Shown here in pieces: positions 21,843 to 32,904 of a DNA stretch of 64,000 nt. Origin of the DNA: Conchocele bisecta (Eukaryota > Mollusca > Bivalvia > Lucinida > Thyasiridae); contig CM055267.1 in the NCBI GenBank assembly GCA_029237695.1, forward strand, positions 7,772,036 to 7,836,035, in the 5' to 3' direction. The notes under the pieces are model-generated. The model was not told where the DNA came from, did no database searches, and worked only from the letters and a program-made list of their open reading frames with translations. The position numbers were made by a program, and so were the translations under genes. Each line of letters begins with the position of its first letter. Position 1 is the stretch's first letter.

Positions 21843-22510
21843 CTTGAACAGCGGAACTCCCCCGCCCCCCCCCCCCACCCCCTGGCTTCTAACTGAAGCG
21901 CCTCGTATCCTCCCCGTGCCCGTGTTTCTGGCGAGAGTTGTCGGAATATGCCGACAGGCCGAAGCCAATAAGAGAAGACCGTGGCTGCAGCCATTGATCG
22001 CTGCCGCTATCTCTCTAAGGGGGCGGGGTCAATATAACCACACCGCACTTCTACTCACACCGCGGCGGTGTTAGTGATGCGGCAAGCAGCGCGCGGTAGG
22101 CGGAGACGCGACCGACCTGTCTCGCCCCTGAACTAGCTCGCTCCGCCTCGTTCCGCCCCGTGATCACCCGCGCCGTATCAGCTACAACAAGCCAGCGGCG
22201 GTGCGAGAGTAAACGTTCGCCACGATCAATGGCAGGGCGGTGCTGTAGTCACGGATTGCAGCAGTGAGTGGCGGGGGCGGGGATGGCGGGACCAGGCGGG
22301 ACACCTACAGCCCAGCCCACATAAACATTAAGTAAGCAACTGCTCGTGCGTTTGGTCGCACAGGACTGGGTTTGTAAGAAGTAACACTTTAATGCGAGTC
22401 ATTAGAGGGTCGATATTGACTGTTACTTTATATCCCAGTAGCATTACATCCCAGACCTGCAGTATACGCAATGATGAGGCAACTAAACATTGAACTACTC
22501 CTACACAACA
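21843..22510. promoter_or_regulatory. CpG-rich, GC-box-bearing block (promoter-like)
   Basis: About 22010-22320 is strongly GC- and CpG-rich for this window (CACCGCGGCGGTG, GCAGCGCGCGG, GGGGGCGGGGATGGCGGG). Such a patch in an AT-rich invertebrate genome may mark a promoter or 5' exon. No coding frame was recognised next to it, so transcription direction is unknown. Confidence 0.3.
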
Positions 22511-22730
22511 GGGGGCCGTTTCACTAAACTTCGTACGACTAAAATGTTCGTAAGTGCAAATTTAGGGTCGTCTGGAAATTTCAATTTATGGATTTACATT
22601 CAATGAGCAGAGGCTGCATATGCTTAATACATGTAAATCCAATAATTGTTTACAAGAAAACACTATTTAATTTACAGACTATCATAAGTTTGAACTTACG
22701 AACATTTTAGTCGTACGAAGTTTAGTGAAC
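22511..22730. repeat. Fold-back MITE, family A (shortened centre)
   Basis: Standard ends; the central palindrome is partly deleted (AGGCTGCATATGCTTAATAC). Confidence 0.85.
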
Positions 22731-22861
22731 TTGTATTATGTTTTGAAAATATCTTGCAATATATATACACGGGAAGATAGAAACAGAGAGACGATATCAT
22801 TACAAACTATAGATATAGCGGCATCATCAACATCACTGTACATGAATGGTGCATGAATGAA

Positions 22862-22973
22862 TATATCTGTATAGCGGGCACTCGTAATTTTTAGAACTGG
22901 TGGAATAGTGACACAAATATACACTTATTTAATTCCTATTATGCCCTCTGAGTGGGCATGACCTTTAACCCTC
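22862..22973. repeat. Family B, right-end fragment
   Basis: Matches the segment TATATCTGTATAGCGGGCAC .. CTGAGTGGGCATGACCT of the copy at 6175. Confidence 0.75.
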
Positions 22974-22974
22974 A

Positions 22975-23150
22975 CTACGCTTTTGACGAAAATTGACGTC
23001 TGCTGTTTTTCATCTTTGTCTTAATTCTTAACAAAGAACCTGTTTTGGAAGCACATGAGAATCGTCTCCAGTGGAGACGATTCTCATGCGCTGCCAAAAC
23101 AGGTTTTTTATAGAGAAATATTGAAAATAAAACATTTACAGCAGACGATA
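22975..23150. repeat. Fold-back element, family F (variant)
   Basis: Starts AACCCTCACTACGC. Centre GAGAATCGTCTCCAGTGGAG with GCACATGAGAATCG arms, followed by the AGCAGACG right arm. Confidence 0.8.
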
Positions 23151-23694
23151 AAGTGTGTGTCTACAGTACGAGGCGTACTAGAAAAGAAGAGAAGAAACGA
23201 CCCAGACGAGCCACCATGCACGTGTATCCAGGTACGACAACATAGCGGTCCCGTCTCTGGAACATTTCCCCTATTACATATGTATTCCGTCTGTATTCGA
23301 CTTTGAAAGACAGAAATATTATTCGGTAAATGACGTCGAAATTTGGCACAACAGCCAGTGCTTATACAACATGTGGAATACGTACTTGGTGCTCAAACTG
23401 GACATTGAGGACTGGGCATTCTGCTATTGTCGAACTTAGTCTTGTTTTCGTTCTATTGAAAACTAATAAAGCCACAACAATCATTTTCTTTTTGTGAACA
23501 AATACAGTGTGGGAGTTTTATAACTTCTCAAGTTGTGTTGTCTTCACGAATTACTTCTCAAGTCCGAGTACGACCGTTTTATAAACCAATGTGGAGTAAA
23601 TGACATCCGAAACTAATTTTACGAAATAAAAAATAAAAACAAGCAATAAAATCAATATTTGATGGAATTTCTTCAAATATCATTTTTTGGGGAC
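23151..23694. other. Intergenic, nothing recognised
   Basis: AT-rich; no exon seen. The last 60 bases may already belong to the family O fragment that follows. Confidence 0.55.
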
Positions 23695-23816
23695 GCTGAC
23701 TTTTTTGTTATTCAAGAAAAGTACTTACATTAAAATATTTGTAAAATGTAATGTGTTTAATGGCCAAACGTTCGTGGGCAGCAACACGTGGAACAGACAG
23801 TAGTTATTTTTCAGTA
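23695..23816. repeat. Family O, right-arm fragment
   Basis: GACTTTTTTGTTATTCAAG .. AACACGTGGAACAGACAGTA matches the right arm of the element at 40931-41494. Confidence 0.8.
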
Positions 23817-23982
23817 TTATAAATATGTTTTACACTCCCTGATTGTTTAACAGGTGACGTATATGCTCGTATAATTGGGTTCAGAATTACAACACAAAGT
23901 TACTATTACACTTAATTGATGTGTTACACCACTTTCTGCGTACACCTAAGAAGACGCAGTGCCTTTGTAAACCACACTATAT

Positions 23983-24224
23983 TAACCCTTAGACCGCTAT
24001 CTTGTCGTCTGCTGTTTATTTACTAGTTTCCATTTTTATCATCAAAAACATGCTTTAACAGCACTTTAGAATAATTTACAACATGGTTTGACAGCACTTC
24101 AGAATCATTTCCATTGGAAATGATTCTGAAGTGCTGTCAAACCATGTTTTTATTGAGAAATAAGGCAAGATATAAAAGCAACAGCAGACGAAAATTGTTG
24201 TGAGTAGCGGTCTAAGGGTTAATG
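23983..24224. repeat. Fold-back element, family F (complete)
   Basis: TTAACCCTTAGACCGCTA and its inverse TAGCGGTCTAAGGGTTAA form the ends. Inner arms TCGTCTGCTG / CAGCAGACGA and a perfect AATCATTTCCATTGGAAATG-type core follow. A partial duplication of the arm (AACATG..TTTGACAGCACTT) is present. Confidence 0.9.
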
Positions 24225-24251
24225 TAGTAAATATGTAAATGAGATAGCTAC

Positions 24252-24410
24252 AGAAAACATGCTAGCTGTTTCAGTTCAGCTTCACTGGATGATGGTGTGC
24301 TTATAGAAAAGATGCTAGCTGTTTCAGTTCAGCTTCACTGGATGATGGTGTGCTTATAGAAAACATGCTAGCTGTTTCAGTTCAGCTTCACTGGATGATG
24401 ATGTGCTTAT
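24252..24410. repeat. Tandem repeat, 53 bp x 3
   Basis: Three nearly identical copies of a unit starting AGAAAACATGCTAGCTGTTT. The third shows one or two substitutions near its end. Confidence 0.95.
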
Positions 24411-24837
24411 ACAACACATATAATAGTATCACGGGTATCCAGTTTTTAATAAAATGATTTAATAACTAGACATTATGTTTGTCAAACAGGGATAATGCCC
24501 CCTTGACATAATTGACTCTAAAAAATGTCTACGTGTTTCAGCGACAGTGTGGCGGTAAAAAAAGGTCAAGGTCAAGTTAACAGTGGCGTGAGTGCGAGAC
24601 AAATGTTCAGGTGATTCAAGTGTGTAAGTATTGAAGCATTCCTTCGCGTAATATTGAAGATATTACATGTTGGAGAAACTCTTACAAAGTTTTAGACGTA
24701 AATTTACGTGGACGGACGGATGGACGGACGGATGTACGGACGTACGGAACCTCAAGAGCAACGCAATATGCCTACCTTGCTATCGCATACGACGCATACA
24801 TATCACATTAAAACAGTCAACACTACAGCTGTATATG
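24411..24837. other. Intergenic with a short GGAC-rich run
   Basis: 24709-24742 is a degenerate (GGAC/GGAT)n microsatellite. A closely related segment with ACGTAAATGTACATGGACGG occurs at 27300, suggesting a shared unnamed repeat. Confidence 0.5.
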
Positions 24838-24985
24838 GCGGTGTTTGCGAGCAGTGTAAATCCAGATCAGCCGGCTCATAACGAGCCGTTTCACAGGATC
24901 TGCACTGTTTGCAAGTGATTTAAATATCTTTTAGAAGAACAAAAACGCTTTTCATAAATGAGTTAGTTAGGGGTGAAATGGTTAA
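24838..24985. repeat. Family D (deleted form)
   Basis: GATCAGCCGGCTCATAACGA centre and GGTGAAATGGTTAA end; the interior is shorter than in full copies. Confidence 0.75.
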
Positions 24986-25082
24986 ATCGTCACCCTTGCC
25001 ACACCCTCTACTTCTGCGAACCTTGACTGTAACCTTCCTTCATTAGCAATACGCACACGCACAAACACACGCACGCATCAGA

Positions 25083-25446
25083 TCCGGGCCCGTTCGCAGA
25101 GGGGGTGCGACGGAGGCACATGCCTGTATAGTGGTATTGGCAAAAAGTGTAGATCCAGATGAGCCGGCTCTTGACGAGCCGTCTCATCAGGATCTGCACA
25201 TTTTGCAAGTAATTTTCCAAATTTTGAGAACAAAATCACCCCATGTTCATAAATAGACTGGTCTGAAAATAATGTTGTGATGATTGGATTCGGTTGCATA
25301 TTTAACATATCAAAATACATTCCAGTTATTTAGGGGTGAAAGGGTTAATCTGCCGAGGCCTGTCCGTGGATGTGCAAAACATAAAATGTTCAGCCCTTCG
25401 CGTCGTCGATAACGCTCCCCCCGAATTAATTCCTGCGTACGGGCTT
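25083..25446. mobile_element. Composite element Q with embedded family D, copy 1
   Basis: Outer Q parts: GGGCCCGTTCGCAGAGGGGG at the left and CCTGCGTACGGGC at the right. Family D occupies about 25115-25349 (AGGGGTGAAAGGGTTAAT end), then Q resumes with CTGCCGAGGCCTGTCCGTGG. The same Q/D junctions occur at 25667-26047. Confidence 0.75.
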
Positions 25447-25666
25447 GCGCATGCACACGCTAATAGTAGCAACAGGTTTTGCCAGTCATGCCATTCAGAC
25501 TGGTCATGTTAGTACGCGTAATGGGACACCACTCTGTCAGGCACCATAACATAACTGCATTTATTACTACAGCAGTATCCTCCCCTTATACGGACATGCG
25601 GTATCGAGTGACGAAGTGTTTTAGATACACATATTGCATTTATCCAGAAATAAAATCAAATTAAGA
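25447..25666. other. Spacer between two Q copies
   Basis: No element or exon recognised. Confidence 0.5.
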
Positions 25667-26047
25667 TCAGGCCCGTACGCCAAGGGGGTGCGACGGGTGC
25701 GTGCGCACCCCCTTAACTATGTCAACACCACAGGCCTGTATTGTGGTATTGGCAAAACGTGTAGATCCAGATGAGCCGGCTCGTGACGAGCCGTCTCATC
25801 AGGATCTTCCACATTTTGCAAGTAATTTCCATAATTTGAGAACTAAAACATAAATGTTCATAAATGGAATGGTCTGAAAATAATTTTATAATGATTGGAT
25901 TGGTTGTAAAATTAACATATGAAAATGCTCCAGTTACTGCTAATCTGCAGAGATCTGTCAGTGGATGTACACAAATAACGTTTTGCCCATTCGCGCCGTC
26001 GATAACGCACCCCTCCCCCCTAAATTAATTCCTGCGTATGGGCCTGA
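25667..26047. mobile_element. Composite element Q with embedded family D, copy 2
   Basis: Ends TCAGGCCCGTACGC and GCGTATGGGCCTGA are inverse with one mismatch. Family D lies at about 25735-25942, entered through ACAGGCCTGTATTGTGG. After it Q continues with CTGCAGAGATCTGTCAGTGG and CGATAACGCACCCCTCCC. No clear target duplication. Confidence 0.78.
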
Positions 26048-26319
26048 TGATACAGCACCGTATGCTGTATTTCAATATGTAGGAGACACAGCAATATACT
26101 GATGATACAGCACCGTATGCTGTATTTCAATATGTAGGAGACACAGCAATATACTGATGATACAGCACCGTATGCTGTATTTCAATATGTAGGAGACACA
26201 GCAATATACTGATGATACAGCACCGTATGCTGTATTTCAATATGTAGGAGACACAGCAATATACTGATGATACAGCACCGTATGCTGTATTTCAATATGT
26301 AGGAGACACAGCAATATAC
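26045..26319. repeat. Tandem repeat, 55 bp x 5 identical
   Basis: Five copies of a unit starting TGATGATACAGCACCGTATG with no difference that I can see. Each has a small hairpin TACAGCA..TGCTGTA. The first copy overlaps the end of composite element Q. Confidence 0.97.
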
Positions 26320-26335
26320 TGCAGTGCATTACAGT

Positions 26336-26697
26336 GCTCCAGATAAGCTGCGTATTTGCTTATTAAAATACCCAATTAAAATTGCAAAAACCCCATTTGA
26401 AATAAAAAATGTTGTGGTACCTTTACCATGCTTCAGAAAACAATAAACAGACCACAAATATAGCATATTTTTCTTATTTTCCATGAAAACACATCTTGGT
26501 ATTTCATTAGAATTGTCTCCAATTCTAATGAAATGCCAAGACATGTTTTCATTTCGAAGCAAACTATTCAAAAGGTGCTGTCTGTTGATGTGTAAATCGT
26601 AATGTGATGTTATTTTACCCAATTAAAATTTTGAAATACCCAATTGCTTCAGAAATGATGGAGTGACAATATTCGATTACTAATTCCTTATCTGGAG
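26336..26697. repeat. Fold-back element, family G
   Basis: GCTCCAGATAAGCTGCG to CCTTATCTGGAG. The copy resembles that at 21098 but has a shortened centre (AGAATTGTCTCCAATTCTAA). Confidence 0.88.
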
Positions 26698-26884
26698 CCC
26701 TGGCATTATAAAGCTAACACAATCGTATACGCTACTCAGATTAGTCTATCAACAGGAGTGGATCCAGAATTTCGGTTTAGATGTGGGTGGTGGGGGAGGG
26801 GGACACATGTAACAGTCAACTTTCTTCAAATGTTGTTGTACGAGGTGGCTGGGATTGTATGCCGTAGAGACGTAGTGGGAGACC
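26698..26884. other. Spacer with a hAT-like end fragment
   Basis: GTGGATCCAGAATTTCGGTT at about 26759 followed by a G-rich run resembles the left end of the element at 30971. Confidence 0.45.
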
Positions 26885-27112
26885 TGGGGGAAGTTTCACT
26901 AAACTTCGTACGACTAAATTGTTCGTAAGTGCAACATTATGATGGTCGGTAAATTTCATATTAATGTTTTCTTATAAACAATTAATGGATTTACATTTAT
27001 CGAGCATAGGTTATGCTCAATAAATGTAAATCCATCAATTGAAATTTCCAGACGATCCTAAATTTGCACTTACGAACATTTTAGCCGTACGAAGTTTAGT
27101 GAAACGGGCCCC
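26885..27112. repeat. Fold-back MITE, family A (reverse orientation)
   Basis: Usual ends, with the asymmetric interior inverted relative to the copy at 1175 and a truncated central palindrome. Confidence 0.88.
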
Positions 27113-28789
27113 TGGTGATGCTAATTGATTGTAATTACATTACATATGTATGCGATTGGTTATTCGGTGTGTGTGCGGGGCGGTTGCACCGGAAAACTCT
27201 AGATAGTATGTTTGTAAAACATGGCATATGGTAAAAAACATGGCCCCATAGCATACTGGACTCTTAACTGGAGAAACTCTTAAAAACTTGTCGACTTTTC
27301 GACGTAAATGTACATGGACGGAAGTACGGAACCTCAAGAGCAAAGCAATATGCCCCCTTGCTATCGCATAGGAGGCATAGCAACCGTTGAATAAATTGTA
27401 TATTGAAAATCTAAACTCAGCAGATTGTATAGGGATTGTGCGCATGCCACGTCCCGCCTGGATCCGCGCATGATAATTAACAAGGATCAGACCATGATAT
27501 AGTTATATTTAGGTGTTACAAAAATATTACTATGCCTGTTGCTTAGACCTGTCATACTGTTGCATCTGTGTAGCTGGACATCCATAGGCGTATGAGCAGA
27601 GCAAGGTTACCCCCACCCCCCCCCCCCCACAATGTCGAAGTTATGCTTTCGCGGTGCCGCGGTGGCGCTGTCGTGGCCGACACCAAGTTACAAACGTATC
27701 GTCTGTCACGTGGTGTCGCCCGTTACAACGCCACCTCGCCAATATTGACGGCTGAACTGTGCCCAAACGGCTAACAAGAAAACTCAATTAAACTGCAATA
27801 TCTTCCGGTCGATGATTTGTGAAAAACGTTCTTGTGGATCGCTCGGCTACCGATTGTGACGTTTACCGGACACCGTTATGACACCTCAACCGTGGTGCCG
27901 CGCAATCGCATACTCAGTTCTGTGACGCTACATACACGCTTTTTGAAAAGGAGGTTAGGCAAGAAAATCTTACAATAATTCTTACATGTACATGTAGTCT
28001 GGTAATAACGGGCCCGCAGGTATGCCGTATTGGCCACCATCTAGGAGCATGTACATGTAGGTGTTCGATCATATGGAGGGCTCCAGCCGAGTTCTCCTTT
28101 CTCACCGCAATCTCCCCTGACACGCTCACAATGGCGAGCAACGGGTGGCCGCTCCACTATAGAAAAGGCAATATTCAATTCGCACGATTTCAATGGACCA
28201 ACTAAAGTAGAATTTCTTCTCAAGTTAATCCGCATTGCTGTTTTCATATGCAGTTAATAGCTTTTATATGGGAAAGTTCAACTATTTTCATAAAAGTGAC
28301 TTATTAAATACAGGATGCCATATGAACATAAACGAAAAGAAATCGCCGAATCAGTCCGGTTGGTTCGGTCTAAACCGACTGTCGGCGTGTTTATACTCCT
28401 CCACTGTATACATGACCGGTGTATGGCCAAGTTAATGACTGGAATAAGGTGAAATAAAGGCGGTTTCTTTGCAATAAGTTGATGGTGTGTCGGGAACTGG
28501 GTTAATATCACACGTCTCGCGCTGAACTGAATAAGAAATTGACATGAATACACTGTGAGAAACAAGCTGCTTGGTTATACACATGCATTGCGTACTTGCA
28601 AGTGTTCTGTAACATCGACAATGTCGTGTTCGCGCGGGAGAGTCCCCGAATGGACACCCATATACCCGGTTAGACCACCCTTCCTAGTGTGACCGTCACC
28701 AGTCACTGTAGTGCTCACAGCAAGTACATAATGTGTATTACGCGAGCAGCTTCAAGACATTCACAAGTTTGTCGACACTATCATTTGCT
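27113..28789. other. Intergenic, nothing recognised
   Basis: Contains a C-rich run (27610-27629) and a CpG-rich patch 27640-27760. A plus-strand frame of 60 codons there has no supporting feature. No repeat family recognised. Confidence 0.45.
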
Positions 28790-29037
28790 TAACCCTTAGA
28801 CCGCTATGTAATTTTTTTTGTCGTCTGCTGTTTATTTTCTATTTTCCATTTGTATCATCAAAAACATGCTTTTTAACAGCACTTTAGAATATACAACATG
28901 CTTTGACAGCACTTCAAAATCATTTCCATTGAAAATGATTCTGAAGTGCTGTCAAACCATGTTTTTATTGAGAAATAAGGCAAGATATAAAAGCAACAGC
29001 AGACGAAAATTGTTGTGAGTAGCGATCTAAGGGTTAA
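28790..29037. repeat. Fold-back element, family F (complete)
   Basis: TTAACCCTTAGACCGCTA to TAGCGATCTAAGGGTTAA. Close to the copy at 23983, including the duplicated CAGCACTTTAGAATATACAA arm segment. Confidence 0.9.
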
Positions 29038-29710
29038 TATGTTTTTGTTCTTAATATAATTCACATGGTCGGACAAATAATTGCCGTTTACTTTACCTGC
29101 ACCCTTCGATATCCTATGTGCTGGTGTTTCTATATTATACATGTAATAGACAGATATATAGGTAGCTATACTAACTTTTGAACATTTCCTTGACATTTGA
29201 ACTGGTTCGTATTTGCAGTACTACGAGGTCTTCCCGCGCGTTATCATCCGGCTCGTTATTAATTACGTCAGCCGTCAGAAAACAATAGGCCAATGGTGTA
29301 AGAGTCACATGGCCGCGCATGCCGTATCTGGGTCACGCATGTCTAATGATGCCTGTCATGCCGGCGGCACCTGATTGATTTACACCGCCACGTTATGCCC
29401 AGAAGAACGTCACCTCGGACCTGGGGTCGACCGACAATCGGCGTTATTCGACCCAGCCGGCGAATGTGTAATACGTACTACACTATTTGTTAAGCAAAAT
29501 GTTACAGCTAAATACAATTGCATGTTAGTAAATCATTGGATTGACCGAAAGCATAACCTATCCGTTGAAAAGCATAACCTATCCGTTGAAAAGATGTACG
29601 CAGTAATTAATTTGGGTGGTGGGGGGGGGGGTGGAGAGAGGGTGCTGTGTTATGGACGGTTCGAAGGGCTGAACATTTCTTTGCACATCCTCGGACAGAC
29701 CTCGGCAGAT
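29038..29710. other. Intergenic with a small direct repeat
   Basis: AAAGCATAACCTATCCGTTG occurs twice in tandem at about 29549-29590, then a G run at 29623-29634. Frames here are unsupported. Confidence 0.5.
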
Positions 29711-29998
29711 TAACCCTTTCACCCATAAGTAACTGGAATGGATTTTTGCTACCCAATCCAATCATCACAAAATGTTTTTTCAGACAAGTGTATTTATGAA
29801 CATGGGTTGTTTTTGTTCTCGAAATTATGAAAATTACTTGCAAAAAGTGCAGATCCTGATGAGAAGGCTCGTCACGAGCCGGCTCATCTGGATCTACACT
29901 TTTTGCCAATACCACAATACAGGCCTGTGTTGTTGATATGGTTAAGGTGGGGGGGGGGTGCGTACGCACCCGTTGCACCCCCTACGTACGGGCCTGCA
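29711..29998. mobile_element. Composite Q + family D, copy 3 (reverse, partial)
   Basis: Family D in reverse orientation (TTAACCCTTTCACCCATAAG at its end; GGCTCGTCACGAGCC centre) joins through CCACAATACAGGCCTGTG into the Q terminus (TGCGTACGCACCC .. CCTACGTACGGGCCTG). The other half of Q is missing. Confidence 0.7.
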
Positions 29999-30049
29999 CT
30001 ATACATATTATGTATATGGGTGGGATGTCCAGTGATGTGTGTAGTTACG

Positions 30050-30236
30050 ATCATGGACGCTATGATGAGAAAGTGTACGTTCGACGTGTGACTTGTAACA
30101 AGCCTTCTTATTAGGATACACAGTGTTTGTCAGAATGCTCCAGACAATTTTAAAATAAAACTTATCTGATTATATAATTAATCCAGAAATGAATATTGAA
30201 CTATCAATGTCAGATATTTTGGGATCAAATGGTTAG
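30050..30236. repeat. Family D, degraded copy
   Basis: GACTTGTAACAAGCC centre and AAATGGTTA end remain; arms heavily mutated. Confidence 0.5.
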
Positions 30237-30395
30237 TAACGTTGGTTTGAATGCCTGGAGCGATTGATTGGCAGACAAACTGGCGTTACCAGGCGTATTT
30301 ATCGCACCAAAAAGAAAACCAACATTTAATCAACGATAACTGGGGGAAAATAAATCCAGAATCAGTGTCACAGTGACACGACAATCCGCGGCCGA

Positions 30396-30565
30396 GTTGG
30401 TACACGCGTACAACACACGACGGACGAGTCGGTACACGAGTTGTACAACACGACGGACGAGTCGGTAGTCGGTACACGAGTTGTACAACACGACGGACGA
30501 GTCGGTACACGAGTTGTACAACACGACGGACGAGTCGGTACACGAGTTATACAACACGACGGACA
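30396..30565. repeat. Minisatellite, 33-bp unit x about 5
   Basis: Unit contains ACACGACGGACGAGTCGG and TACACGAGTTGTACA. One copy has an extra TCGGTAG. The 11-residue periodic frames (LVRRVVQLVYR) are artefacts. Confidence 0.93.
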
Positions 30566-30738
30566 TACACTACCGCTTGCGCTAATCTTGCCGATATCTG
30601 TAAATTATTCAAAATACTTGAACATTGTGCTTCACATCAAGCAGCTTGATTGTCTGAGCATGTAGTATGTTACAGCTCAGGCTCAGCCATTCAAACTGCT
30701 TGATTTCGAGTTGACCGCTTAGAAACATTGACATCAGT

Positions 30739-31454
30739 AGCCTATTTCACCAAAATTGCAAAGTATACTTATCTTGCTAAGTATACTTTGAGGGAGAAAT
30801 TTTCAATTTAAGGATACATTTATTAATATTTATTATACTGAATTTATTACATTATCACAGCCATTTTAATCATACTTTTAATCATCAAACATATGCAGTC
30901 GTTAGTTATATATGAAATAATGCACTCCGGGGAAAATAAATGATTAATCTCTCAAAGTATACTTAGCTATCAGGCGCGGATCCAGGATTTCGGGTTAGGG
31001 TGGGGGGGGGCGTAACTATTTTGCAATACTTGACTATATTATCGAACGAGCTAAGCTCGTTCGATAATATAGTCAAGTATTGCAAAATAGTCGACCGAGC
31101 GGAGGCTAGAGGGGTCCGGGGGCATTTCCCCCCTGATTTATTTTTTTTTGAAATCTACATCGCATTTCCTGCGTTCTGGCGCATTTTGGAGCAAAAATAT
31201 TGACACAGTCACAGTATGTTTAGACATGATTTTTGATTGAAAACGTTTACATTTTGAAACAATAAGACAACGACCGAAAAATGCATGGATGGAATACATG
31301 GCACTTGGCATGAAACGTGCCTTGTAACTTGTAAAAAATCTTTACTCGGCGAATTTTAGGGGGGGGGGGGGGGGCGCGTGCGCCGGGTCCCCCCCCCCCC
31401 CTGAATCCGCCCATGGCTAGATAAGTATGCTTAGCAGTTTTGGTGAAATCGGCT
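30739..31454. mobile_element. Family I element, itself interrupted
   Basis: Ends TAGCCTATTTCACCAAAATTG and, inverted, CAGTTTTGGTGAAATCGGCT. It carries the AAGTATACTT motifs and TTATTATACTGAATTTATTAC of family I. A hAT-like element (30971-31415) sits near its right end. Confidence 0.82.
30971..31415. mobile_element. hAT-like non-autonomous element with a perfect inner palindrome
   Basis: Terminal 16-mers CAGGCGCGGATCCAGG and CATGGGCGGATTCAGG (inverted right end) match at 13 of 16 positions. Flanks GCTAT and GCTAG look like a 5-bp target duplication with one change; uninterrupted family I at 47844 reads CGCTAGATAAG. Inside is a roughly 74-bp palindrome (GCAATACTTGACTATATTAT .. GAGCTAAGCTC) and long G and C runs. 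The segment GTAACTTGTAAAAAATCTTT is shared with 39505-39663. Confidence 0.75.
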
Positions 31455-31539
31455 ACTGGTGAAGATTAACACAGGCGGCTGTGTACCATGACATGTCGCA
31501 CGAGTGGCTCGGAATGACAACAATAAGTGGAATCAATGC

Positions 31540-31910
31540 ATGTAAACAAGCAGTGCAGATCAATCGCGGATGTTTAATACAAGACTGGTCAAGGGAGACG
31601 ACGGTAACTGGAACAGAACGGTGAATGGTTTGCAGGCACTGCTGGTGCCCAGTGATCGTGACAACGAAAGTGTGCCGTCTCTATTACGTGCGTGCCAATG
31701 AATGCATGTGAATAACGACCGGTTTGCCACACGATTGGTCAAGGGAAACGGCAAGTTACTGGGTCAGAACGAACGGTGAATAGAACAAGCGTTGCGTCAT
31801 GTCTGTGTTTACAATGGCAACAATGTTTCACGCATGCCATTGTGTCGGCGTGCTACAAGGCTGGCCAAGGGAAACGGGAAGCCGAGCAGATCAGAACGAG
31901 CGCCTTCCTT
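31540..31910. repeat. Three diverged direct repeats, about 125-150 bp apart
   Basis: CTGGTCAAGGGAGACGACGG (31584), TTGGTCAAGGGAAACGGCAA (31735) and CTGGCCAAGGGAAACGGGAA (31861) are each followed by an AGAACG..GGTGAAT-type segment. I do not recognise the unit. Confidence 0.6.
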
Positions 31911-32104
31911 TATAATCACTTGTTTGCCGCTCACGACTGGAACTAAACCGTTCGTGTGAAAGGAAAACGATATACAGGCAGTACCTTTAATATGGATATA
32001 TGGCAGCCAAAAATTAACCGACATGGATACTGTATTCGTGAGGATAATGCGTATGCAATGGCTTTATACGTGTCGTACTGTGTTTTATTAACCACCAAGT
32101 TTTG

Positions 32105-32310
32105 TAAACCCTTTAAACCATACAAAAATACAACCAACATGTGCAAATACTGTGGAACCAGATGGACGGCTCGTAACGAGCCGTCTCATCAGGATCTGCA
32201 GCATTGGCCAGTAGTGTTCAAATTTAAAGGACAATCACCATTTCCTCATTAATATAATAGTCCAGTGAATCATGGAAAGTCAATGTTGGATATATAGGGT
32301 GAACTGGTTA
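32105..32310. repeat. Family D (diverged)
   Basis: GACGGCTCGTAACGAGCCGTC centre; arms and ends degraded. Confidence 0.65.
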
Positions 32311-32519
32311 ACATTATCACCGTCAAGTAGAAGGAGGCAATCATGAGTTTGAATATACAGCTCGCTCTGGTTTCATTGGATTACGGCGGATAGCGCGCTA
32401 GGCGACACCTGTGTGTCTGATGACTACCAACATACAGAAATACAGTCACGTTGTCGCCCATATTTGACATGGACAATTATTGTACTCTGCTATACATACA
32501 GCCCATGCTACATCATGTT

Positions 32520-32700
32520 AGGTTCACTTTGGAGAGGTTCCCCTGTAAATCAGACATATGACTATACCAATGTATGCGGATGTGCTCTGCGAGCTTGAAC
32601 AGGCACTATCATCAGAGATCAATGAAAATGAACGATACAACAAAGGATACAGAGACTGCCTGCCTGTCCGGTCTAGAGAGGTTATACTGTACATGTATCG
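32520..32700. repeat. Family H arms, spread apart
   Basis: TTTGGAGAGGTTCCCCTGTA at 32528 and GTCCGGTCTAGAGAGGTT at 32667 are H arms in the same orientation. They are probably two degraded copies. Confidence 0.5.
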
Positions 32701-32904
32701 CATTATCAACCAACAGGCACAAACCACCGTGGATGTTTACAGCAAGAGAAGACACTCCCAGTGAACGTGTTCAACTATATATACCATTATATATCAATAA
32801 CATTCTCATGGGTTTCCCATAAGTATTTGTATAATTCTAAATGTAGTCAAACAGTAACCATTGACATGACTGGTGCATGTTTGTTTTGTTGGACATCAAG
32901 AATG

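Larger units (their letters stand above)
30571..31486. repeat. Family J element split by nested insertions
   Basis: The left part (30571-30738) matches J through GAAACATTGACATCA. The right end (31455-31486, GATTAACACAGGCGGCTGTG) follows 716 bp later. The gap is exactly one family I element. Comparison with the copy at 5117 gives the empty site. Confidence 0.8.
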
